DNA from: Takashimella koratensis
Lineage: Eukaryota; Basidiomycota; Tremellomycetes; Trichosporonales; Tetragoniomycetaceae
Assembly (NCBI GenBank): GCA_003116875.1
Contig: BCKT01000005.1
Coordinates: 1,550,001-1,614,000, forward strand
Length of the DNA stretch: 64,000 nt
Reading direction: 5' to 3'
In this document: piece by piece, positions 46,199 through 57,265 of the stretch
Layout: each line of letters begins with the position of its first letter
Numbering within the stretch: the first letter of the stretch is position 1
Notes under the pieces: generated by a model
Seen by the model: only the letters and a program-made list of their open reading frames with translations
Told to the model about the DNA's origin: nothing
The model's database searches: none
Translations under genes and position numbers: made by a program

Positions 46199-46960
46199 CT
46201 AAAACGAGCTGAAGTTCCAAGGATCAGTAACTGAATCTACCGACTTTATCTTCCCGTCTCCGGTCAAAAGTGGTCCCATACTTCCGGTAGCAAGTTCGAG
46301 AGAAGCATGAGTACGAGAACACGAGAATTCTCCTCCTGAGAGAAGCATCGCAGCGAGTGGCTCGTGAGAGTTGACTTTGTGAGACGTACGAACCAAGTTG
46401 TTCAGACCCCGCATATGTGTCATGAACTCCTTGAACTCAGCGATAGTCACGACGTCGGAGCAAAACTTGCAAAGAGGTCCTCCACATCCCGTATAACGAG
46501 CCCAAACATGGAATTGTTTCCCCGTAGAGGTCTTAAGTGAGGGGTCGGCTGGCTGGAAACTTTGAAGAGTAGAGTTTGCTTCTCGTATCATGCCTTTGGT
46601 GTCTTCGACAGCTAACACGTGGTAGTCCAGCATAATACACATTAGGTCGGGATCGCAGAGCGTGTTTGCAGCTGAGCAGTTTGCTAAGTGGTTAATGAAC
46701 CACTCAATCCCAACGATGGCAGTTTTCGGTTGGAATGATTTTTCAGCAGTCTCCTCCAGTTCGTACTCAGGCTCTGCAGCACGGAGGCTCAATACTTGCT
46801 GGAAGCTTTTATGCAGCCAAAACTGGATGAGGGATGTAGCTGCGAAATCCTTTGAAGACTCTAAAGCCGCTCCTGACCAGATCTCGCGAACTCGATCTTT
46901 TTTGTTGGCGATCTGTTGCAATTTCTCCTTGAATGTCCACCAAGATTTTTCACTGTTGGG
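46199..46960 (-). pseudogene. Family A Cys-rich orphan protein, copy A3 (lacks its N-terminus)
   Basis: The open frame is recognisable from KSWWTFKEKLQQIANKKDRVREIW, equal to the A1 Trp helix, so the N-terminal CxxC portion is missing; an in-frame TAA precedes it. Then FWLHKSFQQVLSLR, YELEETAEKSFQPK, YTGCGGPLCKFC (first Cys of the knot changed to Tyr), IAEFKEFMTHM and GGEFSCSR, and a longer C-terminus ending DPWNFSSF. Its C-terminal part is the fullest of the family. It overlaps the tail of A4. Confidence 0.6.
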
Positions 46961-47174
46961 TTATGACGTGGACGATGAAATCCTTGTTCGTGAGGTTTTT
47001 CCCGTCCCACATCTCTAGTATAGTCTGTCTCATCGTCATCAGTTTGTCTGCTTGGTATTGGAACATCCACCCGGACCATTCTGATGTCGGACGCACGCAC
47101 TCAGAGATGAGAGTAGTCTTCGAGGGACAGTCTTGACAGGTCCTATTGGTGAGGTGATCGGTGATAGTTGACAT
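46950..47174 (-). pseudogene. Family A fragment, copy A4 (N-terminal part only)
   Basis: 74 codons: MSTITD, CQDC, a Trp-containing helical block (EWSGWMFQYQADKL, TILEMWDGK), stop at 46950-46952. It stops where A1 continues with QRWLQQ. Directly downstream A3 starts again at the Trp block in another frame, so roughly 45 codons are present twice. TTATAA at about 47230 on the minus strand is a possible TATA box 57 nt upstream. Confidence 0.5.
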
Positions 47175-47631
47175 GGTTGCGGATTTCGTCGAGTGTAAGG
47201 AGACGGAAAAAGTGACGTTGAAGAGTTGGTTATAAGCGTGTCGCGCGTGGGTTTGCTGGCCCGCTTTCGGTATTTGAATTATTGGCGTTCCCTTGACGTT
47301 TGGTCCGCTGGTGATTTCACTTCATAAGCGCTCCCTTGCCATGTCACTCCTTTATACACTCCCCACAATGGACTGTATCGACAGCCCGTTTCAGCACTGC
47401 TCTCCTAGTCCCGACGGCTGCCCGTGTCGATCTACGTGGTGAAAGAGCTCCCGCAGTCGCCGCCACCGGGATGGCCCATCGCCCGAATTGACGCCGCCGC
47501 CACACGTGTGATTTTGTTACCCGTAGCCGATTGAATTACCGGCCGCGTCGACATCACCTACAACCTTCAACTTCAGCATTCCCATTGCCCTACCATCTTC
47601 GAAACCATCCACCACACTCACCTCACTCACC

Positions 47632-50600
47632 ATGTCATCCGCAACCCCATCCCACCCTCCCGCCTCGGCATCCCCACTCTCAGCCCTCTCCTCTCTCCCA
47701 GCACACCGCCGAACCGCGCTCGCGCTCCTCGTCCTCGCTCTCGCACTCACACGCGGCGCGGCCCCACTCGCCCGCCGCGTCGACGAAATGGGTAACGGCG
47801 TGGTGGATCTGGTCACTATGCGCGCATGGAGAGATGAGCTCCGAGCAAGGAAAGAGGAGAGGAGAAGGAGGGAGAAGGAGACACCACTGTGAGTTGGAAC
47901 TCGGGAGCAAAGTTGGAGGAACATTGTAGGATATCGCGGAGAGACTTCAAACGCGTGGAGTTGGGCGTGATGGGTGGTGGTAGTGATGGAGATGGCAAGG
48001 CTGACGCTGACTCACTCGCGTGCAGGAATACTCCAGCATTGGAAAAGAAAATGGTCGACCTGGTATGTGCAAACTCCCCAGCCTCTTGTCTTTGTCCCCA
48101 CTTGCGACTTTCCAGGCGGTGCACCCGACGTTGCTCGTGTGAACTTAATGCTGCTGCTCATCGACACCCTGTGGCCCACATACTAACGGTAATGCCTCGC
48201 TGTCCTACTCCATCTCGCCTTTATCGTCTGCAGTACATTCCCCACCCCTCTGGTTCCCGCACCCTACTTGTCCCACATATGGGCCGCATTTCCAAAGTCC
48301 GCATCAACCCGACCCCAGCTTCGACCTACGCGTCCCATCTCGCCCTGTTCCCGCCCCTCAAGCCGGGGGAGAAGCTAGGTGTCAACAAGAGGTTCTGGCA
48401 GATGTTGCGAGCGGTGTTGCGTGTCGCGTTCCCAAGGTGAGTCGGTGGGCTGTCGTCCACCTTCCTTCCGTCGTCGTCTTCTCTTGGCACTTAGCATCGC
48501 CTATTTGCCTTCATTCTTCTCTCTTCCTCTTCCATTCTCTCCCTCATCCTTGAATCATATGATCTCCTCTCCTTGCCCAAGTACAATAGCCTGTCATATC
48601 AAGCCTCCTCGTCTGCGCTGCCGAGAACGCCTACTGAACGACAATTCATAGTAAAACGGGGAAAGAGGCGTTCCTTCTCATGCTCCACACCTTCTTCCTC
48701 GTTGCGAGGACCTACCTGTCACTCCTAGTCGCAAGGCTGGACGGACGTATCGTGCGAGATCTGGTAGGTTATTGAGAGCCTCACAGTGACCTTTGAACTT
48801 ACATCTCTAGGTCTCGGCGAATGGAACAGGCTTCCTTGGTGGCCTTGGACTATGGTTCGCACTCGCCATCCCGAGCACGTACACAAACTCTATGGTGAGC
48901 GATACATCAGCTTGTCACTTTTCTCCTCAGCTCATACATGTTCCAGATCCGGTACCTCGAGCGTAAACTCGCCTTGGCGTTCCGTACCAACCTGACGCGA
49001 TACATCCATGACCTCTACCTGTCAGTCTGCCCTCCCGAGCTATCATGTGTGCTGTCATAGCTGGCGTAAGGATATACTGATCTGTCCACAGGAACGATCG
49101 GCTCAACTATTACAAGTTTGGTCTTGGTCTTGGCGCGTCGACAGCTGAAGTCGGTGACAAGAGCTCGGACAAGAAGTCTACACAGGGAGACGCATCCGAT
49201 GCCGCCGCTGGCGGGGCTGACCAGTGAGTTCCCATATTCCTTCCATTTAGCTCACCGTGTATCAGACTGATCACCACCGATCTCGCGCGGTTCTGCGACG
49301 CCCTATCTGCTCTCTAGTAAGCTCTCTTCTGCTGTCTCGAATAGAGCTAACACCTCATTCAGTGGTAACATGGGCAAACCCTTCCTCGACATGGTCATTT
49401 TCACTTCGCAGCTCGCCGCCGCTCTCGGACCGGTCGGCACAGCTGGGCTTTTCGCGCAGTATTGGTTCACCGGCTGGGTGTTGCGCAAGGCCACGCCGGC
49501 GTTTGGCCGGATGGCAGCTGCCGAGGCGAGGCTGGAGGGGGAGTACCGTGCCGGCCTGGGCAGGATCGGTCGTGATGGGGAGGAAGTCGCGTGAGTCAAT
49601 GACTTTTGAGCTAGCTTTAGACAAGCCGAGGTATCTCACATTGACACGGGACAGGTTCTATGACGGCGGGAAGAGAGAGAAGGGGGTAATTTGGGGATCG
49701 TATGAACGTCTTGCCAAGCACGTTCACAGTGTTTTCAAGGTGAGCAGCTGGACTGTTTCAAGAGTTGGTAGCTGACACTCGCGCCCAGGTTCGCATTCCT
49801 TATGGGTACGTTTTGAGTTAGATGGTCGAACAGGGTCTGCAGCTCACCGTTTTCTTCAGCATGACAGAAGACTTTGTGATCAAGTACCTCTGGTCTGCGG
49901 TCGGGTATGGGCTCATCTCCCTGCCCGTTTTCTTCCCCGTCGCGCGACACGCCTTGTCTCCAACCATGGGAGACTCGCACTCGGAAGTCGCCTCGCGTAC
50001 CGAGAGTGAGCATCAGCTGAGATGTTCACGAGAGCTTAGCTGACTTCTATCACACGATTCAGGCTATGTGTCCAACCGTCGTCTCCTTTTGTCGTTGGCC
50101 GACGCGGGCGGTAGACTCATGTATTCGGGTAAGGACCTCGCCGAACTGTCGGGGTACACCGGGCGTGTATACGCCCTCCTCGCGTCTCTGCACTCACTGC
50201 AGAATGATCTGTACCCCGAAGTCCCCAGACCAGATACGATGCCTCCTGAGCAGGTACGCAGCAGCTGGCCAAATGTCACAACACAGTGCTGACTGTCACC
50301 GCATAGGTGTTCTACGACATGGCCAGCGTTCACGGTACAGTCGTTCTCGGCCCAAAGCACCTCTTACTTCGCGATGTCCCGATCGTCGCCCCCGCTGGCG
50401 GTGCAGCTGGCGCCGAACGTGGAGGCGAAGAACTCATTCGTAGCCTTGACCTGCGAGTTGAGAAGGGTCAGCACACTCTGATCACAGGACCAAAGTCAGT
50501 ACTTTTAGTTGTGGCTAGTCCTTGCTTGTCAGCTGACGTGCTACTCCCGTGTACAGCGGAGTGGGCAAGACGTCGATCGCGAGGATCATTGCGCAGCTCT

Positions 50601-51636
50601 GGCCTGCTTGGTCGGGGTTGATGGAGAGACCTCAACATGGGGAAGGCGGGATCTTCTTCCTCCCGCAGAGACCATATCTCAGCATCGGCTCCTTGAGAGA
50701 CCAGTGAGTCCTGCTGCTCTGATCGCATACTAGGCGGCACAAGCCAACAGCTGACAATTGTAATCAGGGTCATTTAGTGAGGCGAAAAAGACTCAGCTAA
50801 GGTTTTGATCGGTAGCTGATATCGTCCCAGCCCCCACACGTATGCGGAGATGAAAGCGCGCGGCAGGACAGACGCCGAGCTCATGAGTATCCTCGAACAC
50901 GTTCATCTTGCGTACTTGCCGTCTCGAGAGGGTGGTTGGGAGACGCGTAAGGAGTGGAAGGATGTCTTGTCGTGAGTTCGAGCGCTCATAGTCGAAGCGC
51001 GGAGCTGACATTGATTTCAGTGGTGGAGAAAAACAGAGAGTAAGCTGACCAGCCTCTATATACGAAGATCACAAGCTGACAAGCTCAGATGGGCATGGCT
51101 CGTTTGTTGTAAGTCAGCTCGGCACGCAACATAGACAGAGCTGACACTTGCTCAGCTATCATCGCCCGTCCTACGCCGTGCTCGACGAGTGCACGTCCGC
51201 TGTCTCGACCGACGTCGAAGGGCTGATGTACGAGCACGCCAAATCTCTCGGCATTACACTCGTTACCATTTCTCACCGCCCATCGTTGCTCAAGTACCAC
51301 GTCCGGCACCTCCGTCTTGGCGAGTCAACGTCAGCTGCGCCCCACTCGCCTTTGGCCAGCATGTCGCCTCTCATCCCCAGCTTGTCCTCAGGAGACCTCC
51401 GCGTCTCTCACCTTCAGCTGTCGTCCCTCGCGTCGGCTCTCACTCCAGGCGGATCAATGCCCCGCACTCCGACAGTGAGCAGGGGCTGGCAGTTGACCGA
51501 GCTGGGCAAGCAAGGCAGTAGCGAGGAGAATATGGAGATCGATGCGGAGATTGAGAGGCTACAGGGGGCGTTGGCGCAGGTTGAGGGTTGGGAGAACAGG
51601 CTCAAGGATGTGAACCGCGAATTGAGTGGGAAGTAG
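47632..51636 (+). CDS. Peroxisomal ABC half-transporter, ABCD family (PXA1/PXA2 type)
   Basis: Imports long-chain acyl-CoA or fatty acids into peroxisomes (established for ABCD proteins). About 16 short introns, nearly all with a CTGAC branch site. N-terminal hydrophobic helix [17 protein letters not shown]. The membrane domain shows the ABCD sequence [33 protein letters not shown], and the conserved [18 protein letters not shown] loop. The nucleotide-binding domain has Walker A GPNGVGKTS (joined across an intron), Q-loop [20 protein letters not shown], signature LSGGEKQR, Walker [14 protein letters not shown] and switch His in TISHRPS. A half-transporter, so it must dimerise. A C-terminal coiled segment follows. 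Convergent with the PhyH gene. Confidence 0.93.
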
Positions 51637-51906
51637 TGCTGGCCTGGATGCGGCACTGGTGAGTGTAGTGCCAAAGTCAAAGCCGATGGTAGAGGAATTG
51701 CCGGTCCGGCAAAGTATCAAGGGATTGATACACGTTTCAGATCAGGAGAAAACTTGTTGTGTCCCGTTTGTGTTGTTGTTCTATGACTAGGCCTCTGGCT
51801 TGTATCTCACTGTGGTGTCAAGTAAATGTAACGATCTAGCTATCGATCGAACAAGTCAAAGTGATACATCCGAGAACAGAACCGTGTACGAAGCAAATAG
51901 ACCTGA

Positions 51907-53172
51907 TCAAGCCTCGGACTCTGGCTCCTCAATGAGCCACTCGCCACCGGTGTACCCCTGGAGGCCCTCCCAGAGATCGATCGGGTCTCGACCGAGGTAC
52001 GCACCGCCGCCCGTTCCACCCTTGTAGTACCCCAGGAGGCGGAGCACCTTTGGCGGCATCTTCATCAGCACCTCGGGCTTGAAATAGAGCGCCGTGTTGT
52101 CTTGCTGTCGGAAATTGTCCCTCTATTTGTCAGCAAAAAGAAGTAAGGAAAAGGGCTTACGCAGCAGAAAATACCGTAGATGATACGGAAAGCGTTGGGC
52201 TCGTCCGGTTCGCAGGTGTTGGCCCCCTACGTCGGTTAGTCAAGGCGCAAGGAGAGTAAGTGGGGAGGTAAGAAGAAGAAGGCAAGACTTACAGCACCGT
52301 GGAAGCAGTTGCTAAGGAAGATGCCGAGAGACCCCTTTTTCATGACGATGGATGCAGTGTCGGCGTCGGTAGGGTACCTATCCTGAGGCCAGAGGTGTGA
52401 TCCTGAATCGCATCAGCTGACTGTCCAGCTCGTACAGGCAATCTAGCTTACCTGGGCAGACTCGGGTCGCTCCATTTCGCTCAGACGTATCGCATCCAGC
52501 AATGAACGTGGAGACTAGAGTCAGTGTGGTATAAAAGTGAAGACTTACTTCCGTTGGGAGGAGTTTCCGGTCCCGTTCGCTGCACACCGCACGAGTTCAG
52601 GTCCCGGTGCAGTTGCTGGTATCGTGACCCAGGGCCGACCTTGTACGCGATACTCGAGTAGAGGTAGTCTGTGACATGAGCTAGGTTCTGAGACTGGTCG
52701 AATGATCACTTACAGCTGCTGGTACGGGTGGCCTTCTCATTGCCCATCCACTACAAGGTGTAAGCTAATACCAGACACCATTTATATATCTAGCTCACCT
52801 CCCAAGTCGTAACAGTCAGGAATTCCGCCATGATCCTCTCCCAGACTTTTCTCTGAACCATCTTCGTCAACTCTTCGGGTGCCGCCGAAAACAACCCATA
52901 GGCTCCTGTCGTTCCCTTTGGTCTGAAACCTTTCTTGTAGTTGTCGTGCTCTCGGCCTTCTCGCTCGGTGCGCTCAAAGTGGAGCTTGGCTTTGGCGTTC
53001 AACGCATCGACTTCTTCTTCCGTCGCCTGAGGGTCAGTCACATGAGATTGTAGGGAGGACTTACAAAGTCCGAGAGAACGATGGTTCCGTCTCGACGAAG
53101 GACAGCGAGAATGTCCTCGATCGGAGAACTGGCGGGCATCGTCACTAGCTGAGGAGGGGTAGGAGCGACCAT
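51907..53172 (-). CDS. Phytanoyl-CoA dioxygenase (PhyH) family protein
   Basis: Fe(II)/2-oxoglutarate-dependent oxygenase. Six or seven exons, beginning 53172-53065 (MVAPTPPQLV, VLRRDGTIVLSDF), then from 53026. Family marks: YLYSSIAYKVGPGS, LHRDLN (HxD iron ligands), GATRVCPGSHLWPQDRYP, GSLGIFLSNCFHGAGAN (distal His), and the C-terminal GEWLIEEPESEA. Introns carry CTGAC branch sites. No peroxisomal targeting signal is seen at either end, so peroxisomal location is not shown. Such proteins act in alpha-oxidation or in secondary metabolism; the substrate is unknown. The promoter has two copies of a CGGAC-N3-GTCCG-type site (one with a mismatch). Confidence 0.87.
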
Positions 53173-53350
53173 TGTGTGAGCTTTCTTGAGTGCAGAAGTG
53201 ATCAAGGAGGTCGGGGAGTCTGCAAGTCTTGTGAGTAGGATATTTGAGCTCTATACATGTACTTTGATCGACAGGTTTATTATAGCTGGGATGCATCGGC
53301 CATTGCCGGTGAGAGGAAGAGGTAGACCAGGCAAGGTGGATCAGGCCAGG

Positions 53351-53395
53351 TGGACAGAGTCCGACGCCACCTGGGAGGGAGGCGGACTCCGTCCG
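53351..53395. promoter_or_regulatory. Two CGGAC-N3-GTCCG palindromes upstream of PhyH and Zn2Cys6 factor
   Basis: TGGACAGAGTCCG at 53351-53363 (one mismatch) and CGGACTCCGTCCG at 53383-53395 (perfect). CGG-N7-CCG symmetry is what a Zn2Cys6 dimer contacts. They lie 180-220 nt upstream of PhyH (minus) and about 270 nt upstream of the factor at 53660 (plus). Confidence 0.7.
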
Positions 53396-53659
53396 ACGAC
53401 GCCTCACCCTTTCCACCAACCGGGATCCGACTTTCGCTGTTATGTATAAAAATGAATGGTGGCCTGCGTTTAGATTTCCTGATCTTTCTGAATTTTAGAA
53501 ACCTCTGTGTGGTTTATAGCAAACTGAAGACAATGTTATCCGGACATGCGATGGTTGTCTTTGCTCAATCTATACTTATACCCATACAAGCATCTGCTGA
53601 CCTCTGAGGAGCGACGGGATAGGCAGCACTTCATCGCCACGAGACCGTCTATTATCAAC

Positions 53660-55723
53660 ATGGACTTGGACCTCGAAGAGGTCACTGCTGGGTTTACCCC
53701 GGAGAGCGGAGACGGTGGCTCCCCAAATATCCAGGCATCTCACGCTTGCAAACGATGTTTCAAGCGGAAACGCAAGGTGAGCTGTTGTGTCCTTATACAG
53801 AAGCTGACATTGTGCTCAGTGTGATCGGAAACACCCTCGCTGTACAGCATGTGTCCAGGCCGGATCAATATGTGAGATTGACGTCAAGTCAACAGACCAG
53901 GCGCTGCAGAGGTGAGCCAACGTCAAGATCTTTCTGATCGTAGGCAACTTAACGATCTTCGGAATCGTAATGAGGCGCTGCAACGAAGGGTCGACTGGCT
54001 GGAAGGAATACTCACTGCTACTGAACCCGACCTCTCTTCCATCTCGACTATCCCTACTGGCCAAGTGATCACACTCCCAACACCGGTCGAGTATCAACCC
54101 CGCGCTGAACCGTCCATCCCTGTCCTCCCAATGAGCCCGACCCTCACACCTGCCGACCCACCCACAGCCGGACCGTCCACTGCCTTCCAACAGACCGTCC
54201 CCATCTTCATGTCCATCGCTGCGCTCCAGCCTTCTCCAATCTTCCCCTTGCCTAGTGGAGCAATGTCTGCGTCGGATATCCCCGAACTCCCGACGATGGC
54301 AGAAGCGCTTGACCTCGTCGAACCCTTCATCATGGAATACGAGCGGGGTTACGACTTGTTAGGTAGAGAACAGCTGGAGACCGATATCAGAGCGGCGTAT
54401 GCACCAGGGGCAATGATATCGCCCCAAGCCGCGCCGAGCCGGTTCCGAGCGTTCCTGAGTCTTCATCTGACATTGGAAGCTGGGCGGCGGGCTGGCACGC
54501 CGAGTGGGAGGTCGTTGTTCATGCGTGACTTGGCGATGAAGGATGTTACTACCGCTCTGCAAAATGAGGACCTCGTAAGTGTAAACTCATCGACTTGTCA
54601 CTGATCGTCGCAGCCTTGTGTACAAGCCCTGGGTCTGCTTTGTCTCTTGTCCGTGAACGACCCACACGGACCCAGCTTTTGGCAGACGATTGGTGTCGCC
54701 GCACGAGTCGCCATCTCAACAGGCATCCATCGAAAGGACTCTATTTATCTCCCAACGGTCTCCAGCCAATACCCCGACCTTGAACAGCTGCACCAGCACA
54801 ATGAGCGGCGGAAGAGCGTGTTTTGGGCGATATACAGCCTCGACCGGTTGTGTATGTTCACTATGGGCCGACCTCCTGCGTTGCGAGACGAGGATATCGA
54901 GCTGGAGGTTGGTGTAAATACCAATCAATTACTGACAAACTTAGTTCCCGAGCGTTGCAAGTCTCTCAACAACACCCGTTGCCGATCCTCGAATGGCAGT
55001 CGCTGTACACATGCTGGAAGGTCGAAAGCTGTACGGGCAGATCTCCGACCTGATCCAAGGCGTATCTGTATCGCCTTCCCGGACCCTGCAAGAGAAGGAG
55101 GCGATGATTGCAAGTCTCACAAGTCGGACACAAATCTGGTATACCTCGAGTCCACTACTTGCAGCGTTTGTGCCCATGTCTGTGTGGACAATCCGGCGAC
55201 AAGTGAGTGATCGACTCTCAGCGACTGCTGACTTTAGTCTGTTTGTGATCTGCGATACCATCAAATGATCATGGCGCTTCACCGACCCTCCCCTCTCCTT
55301 CCCGAAGTGCCATCATCCTTCATATCGACCTTGACCAAATCCGCAATGACCTCTATCGAGCTATACGAACATTATTCTTCTCAAAAGTCCGTTCTCGAGA
55401 ACTGGGTCCACCTTCATCAACTCTTCACATCCTGCACCTCTCTCGCGTACAGTTTCTACGAACACGCAAGCCGGCCAGATCTGGTACAGTACCCGACCGA
55501 AGAGGCGCAGAGGTGGATAACAAGGTGTAAGAAGGTCTTGGCGCAGTTTGGAATGAAATGGCCGCAGAGGGAGAGGTATCAAACTATGTTTGATTCATTT
55601 GCAGGGGCGTTTGTCTCCGACCCTCATCCAAGTTTGCCGTATCCAGATACGACAAATCAAGAAGTCGGGTTTCTCTCAGCTGTGCAGGGAAACTTCTCAC
55701 TACTACACAGAGCAGAGGAATGA
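53660..55723 (+). CDS. Zn2Cys6 transcription factor (candidate regulator of the 51.9-64 kb cluster)
   Basis: ATG 53660; exon 1 ends at 53776 and exon 2 starts at 53820. The cluster is CKRCFKRKRK then CDRKHPRCTACVQAGSIC, a full Cys6 set split by intron 1. A coiled-coil linker follows (LNDLRNRNEALQRRVDWLEGIL). The fungal TF domain includes ALDLVEPFIMEYERGYDLLG, FRAFLSLHLTLEAG, ALGLLCLLSVND, TIGVAARVAISTGIHR, RRKSVFWAIYSLDRLCMFTMGRPPALRDEDIELE, and MIMALHRPSPLLP. The C-terminus ends at a stop at 55723, possibly after one more small intron. One donor (GTTGGT, near 54909) is atypical but required by the reading. Located between PhyH and the catabolic genes, whose promoters share a CGG-N7-CCG palindrome. 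Confidence 0.87.
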
Positions 55724-56105
55724 TGCGCTGTATATGCATGATGATGCGCCTATCGCACACTGGGGTCTTCGCGCTGTAAGTATTTGACCGGAAACTGTGA
55801 GGAATTAACAATCTCGACTATGAATACATAATTACGGACGGGGAATGGAGACGAACTAACAAAGGCACACTTCATCAGATCTTGAGGCGAAAGTAAATGG
55901 AATGGTTTGGATTGAAGCAGGCGCAGACAACGGGTAGGTACAGTGCGAAGGTAGAACGATCCGGTGGATGGTGAAAATGTAGTCAAAATGGAATGTAAGA
56001 GGACAATGTGCAATTGCAAGTTGACCGACCAACCGCGAATTTGATGGCTCTTCAGTCAAGCGTCGTGGGAGGAACAAGAGGGTCGTGAGGTGTTCGGAGA
56101 GTTGG
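55724..56105. other. Intergenic region, convergent 3' ends
   Basis: Between the Zn2Cys6 gene and B5. No gene or repeat seen. Confidence 0.4.
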
Positions 56106-56963
56106 TCATCTATCGGACGACGAGATCAACCTCGAGGCGACGGTGGGTGGTTGTTGTGAACATGTGTAGCGTTCTGAGACGAGCTGAGCGATAGTCATGC
56201 TCAAGAGCCGTCCATAAATAGCTTCATGAGTGTCGTCCGGCTCCCACCTCTCGTCGCCGTACGCCGCCAAGTACAGGGTTGAGGGAGCTTCATCGCAGTT
56301 TCTGCAGCGTACCTTCCATTCCGGGCTTGGGGAGACGAAGATGTCGTGGCAGCCTGGAGGGCTCGGCAAGGAAACGAGTTCCCTCTCCAACCTAGGGACA
56401 TTCGTTCCGCACCTTTCCACCTGGGATTTGAACGTATTGAGAATGTCGAGGACCAATGACTGGGGGATGCATCCGTCGGCTTTGAAACAATCGTCAATAG
56501 AGATGACCTCCGGCGTTCCGGGAATGTGTCGGGTAAACGACTGGAGTTGCGACGGTAAACCACGCGCAGCAAGTGACGTCTTGAAGAGGTCGGAGACCTT
56601 CTGATCGGCGTCAAGCTCTGCCCTGGCTCTTCCAGGACGCTGCAGCCAGTGCACGTACAGCACGACATCTTTCATGTGGTTGAGCGACCTTCCAAGGTCG
56701 GTTTTGAGAAATGACCGTATTTAGTCGTGTGGCTTTTCGAAGAACGACTTCTCGCAGGCTTTCATTACGTACGAGCTCGTGAAGGCGGGACTCAAGGTTT
56801 GGACGACGTGGTTGACGGGGCTCGACGCCGGCTGGCTGGTGTCGGTGCCCGGGTCATCCCTGTCGAAGAAGTATAAGGGTCTAAAAGGAAACATCGTGAG
56901 CGGTGCGGTGAGGAACAGATTGAGGTCGAGGTCGAGGTGGGAGATTGTCAAGATTTGTGTCAA
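56106..56963 (-). pseudogene. Family B Cys-rich orphan protein, copy B5 (in-frame TAA)
   Basis: One frame from ATG 56963 to 56106, broken only by TAA at about 56723. Across it the sequence reads SFFEKPHD-stop-IRSFLKTDLG-SLNHMKD, which aligns codon for codon with B1 (AFLSQNREDLQDFLESSLGS-ALHMNE); the stop replaces a conserved Asp. Downstream: VISIDDCFKADG (B1: VSIKDCFNSDG), TNVPRLERELV, and VRCRNCDEA. The N-terminal CxxC of other members is not seen. A donor-like GTACGT lies upstream of the stop but using it would delete conserved residues. Separated from the 35-47 kb array by four other genes. Confidence 0.65.
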
Positions 56964-57265
56964 GGTGTGAAAGTAGGACTACCACTTTGAGGAGATAGGT
57001 AGGGAGGGAAAGAAATGAGAGAATTTTCATACTTTGGCAGAACTGCTTTAGGAAATGCCCCTTGTTGGCGATCTTCGAATGGGTCGAAAGGAGGATAGCG
57101 AGTCGATCTAGAACAAAGGTTTGTGGAGCACCTCCACCTCTGGACTCTCAAACACTTCGTAAAAAATGGCGCGGGTTTGAGGGGTTCAAATTGAAAGGGT
57201 TTTCGGTCCATTGTTCGTGATGCTGCAGATCATCTGTAGCGAGCGAAAAGTCGTGAAAGGTTTGC

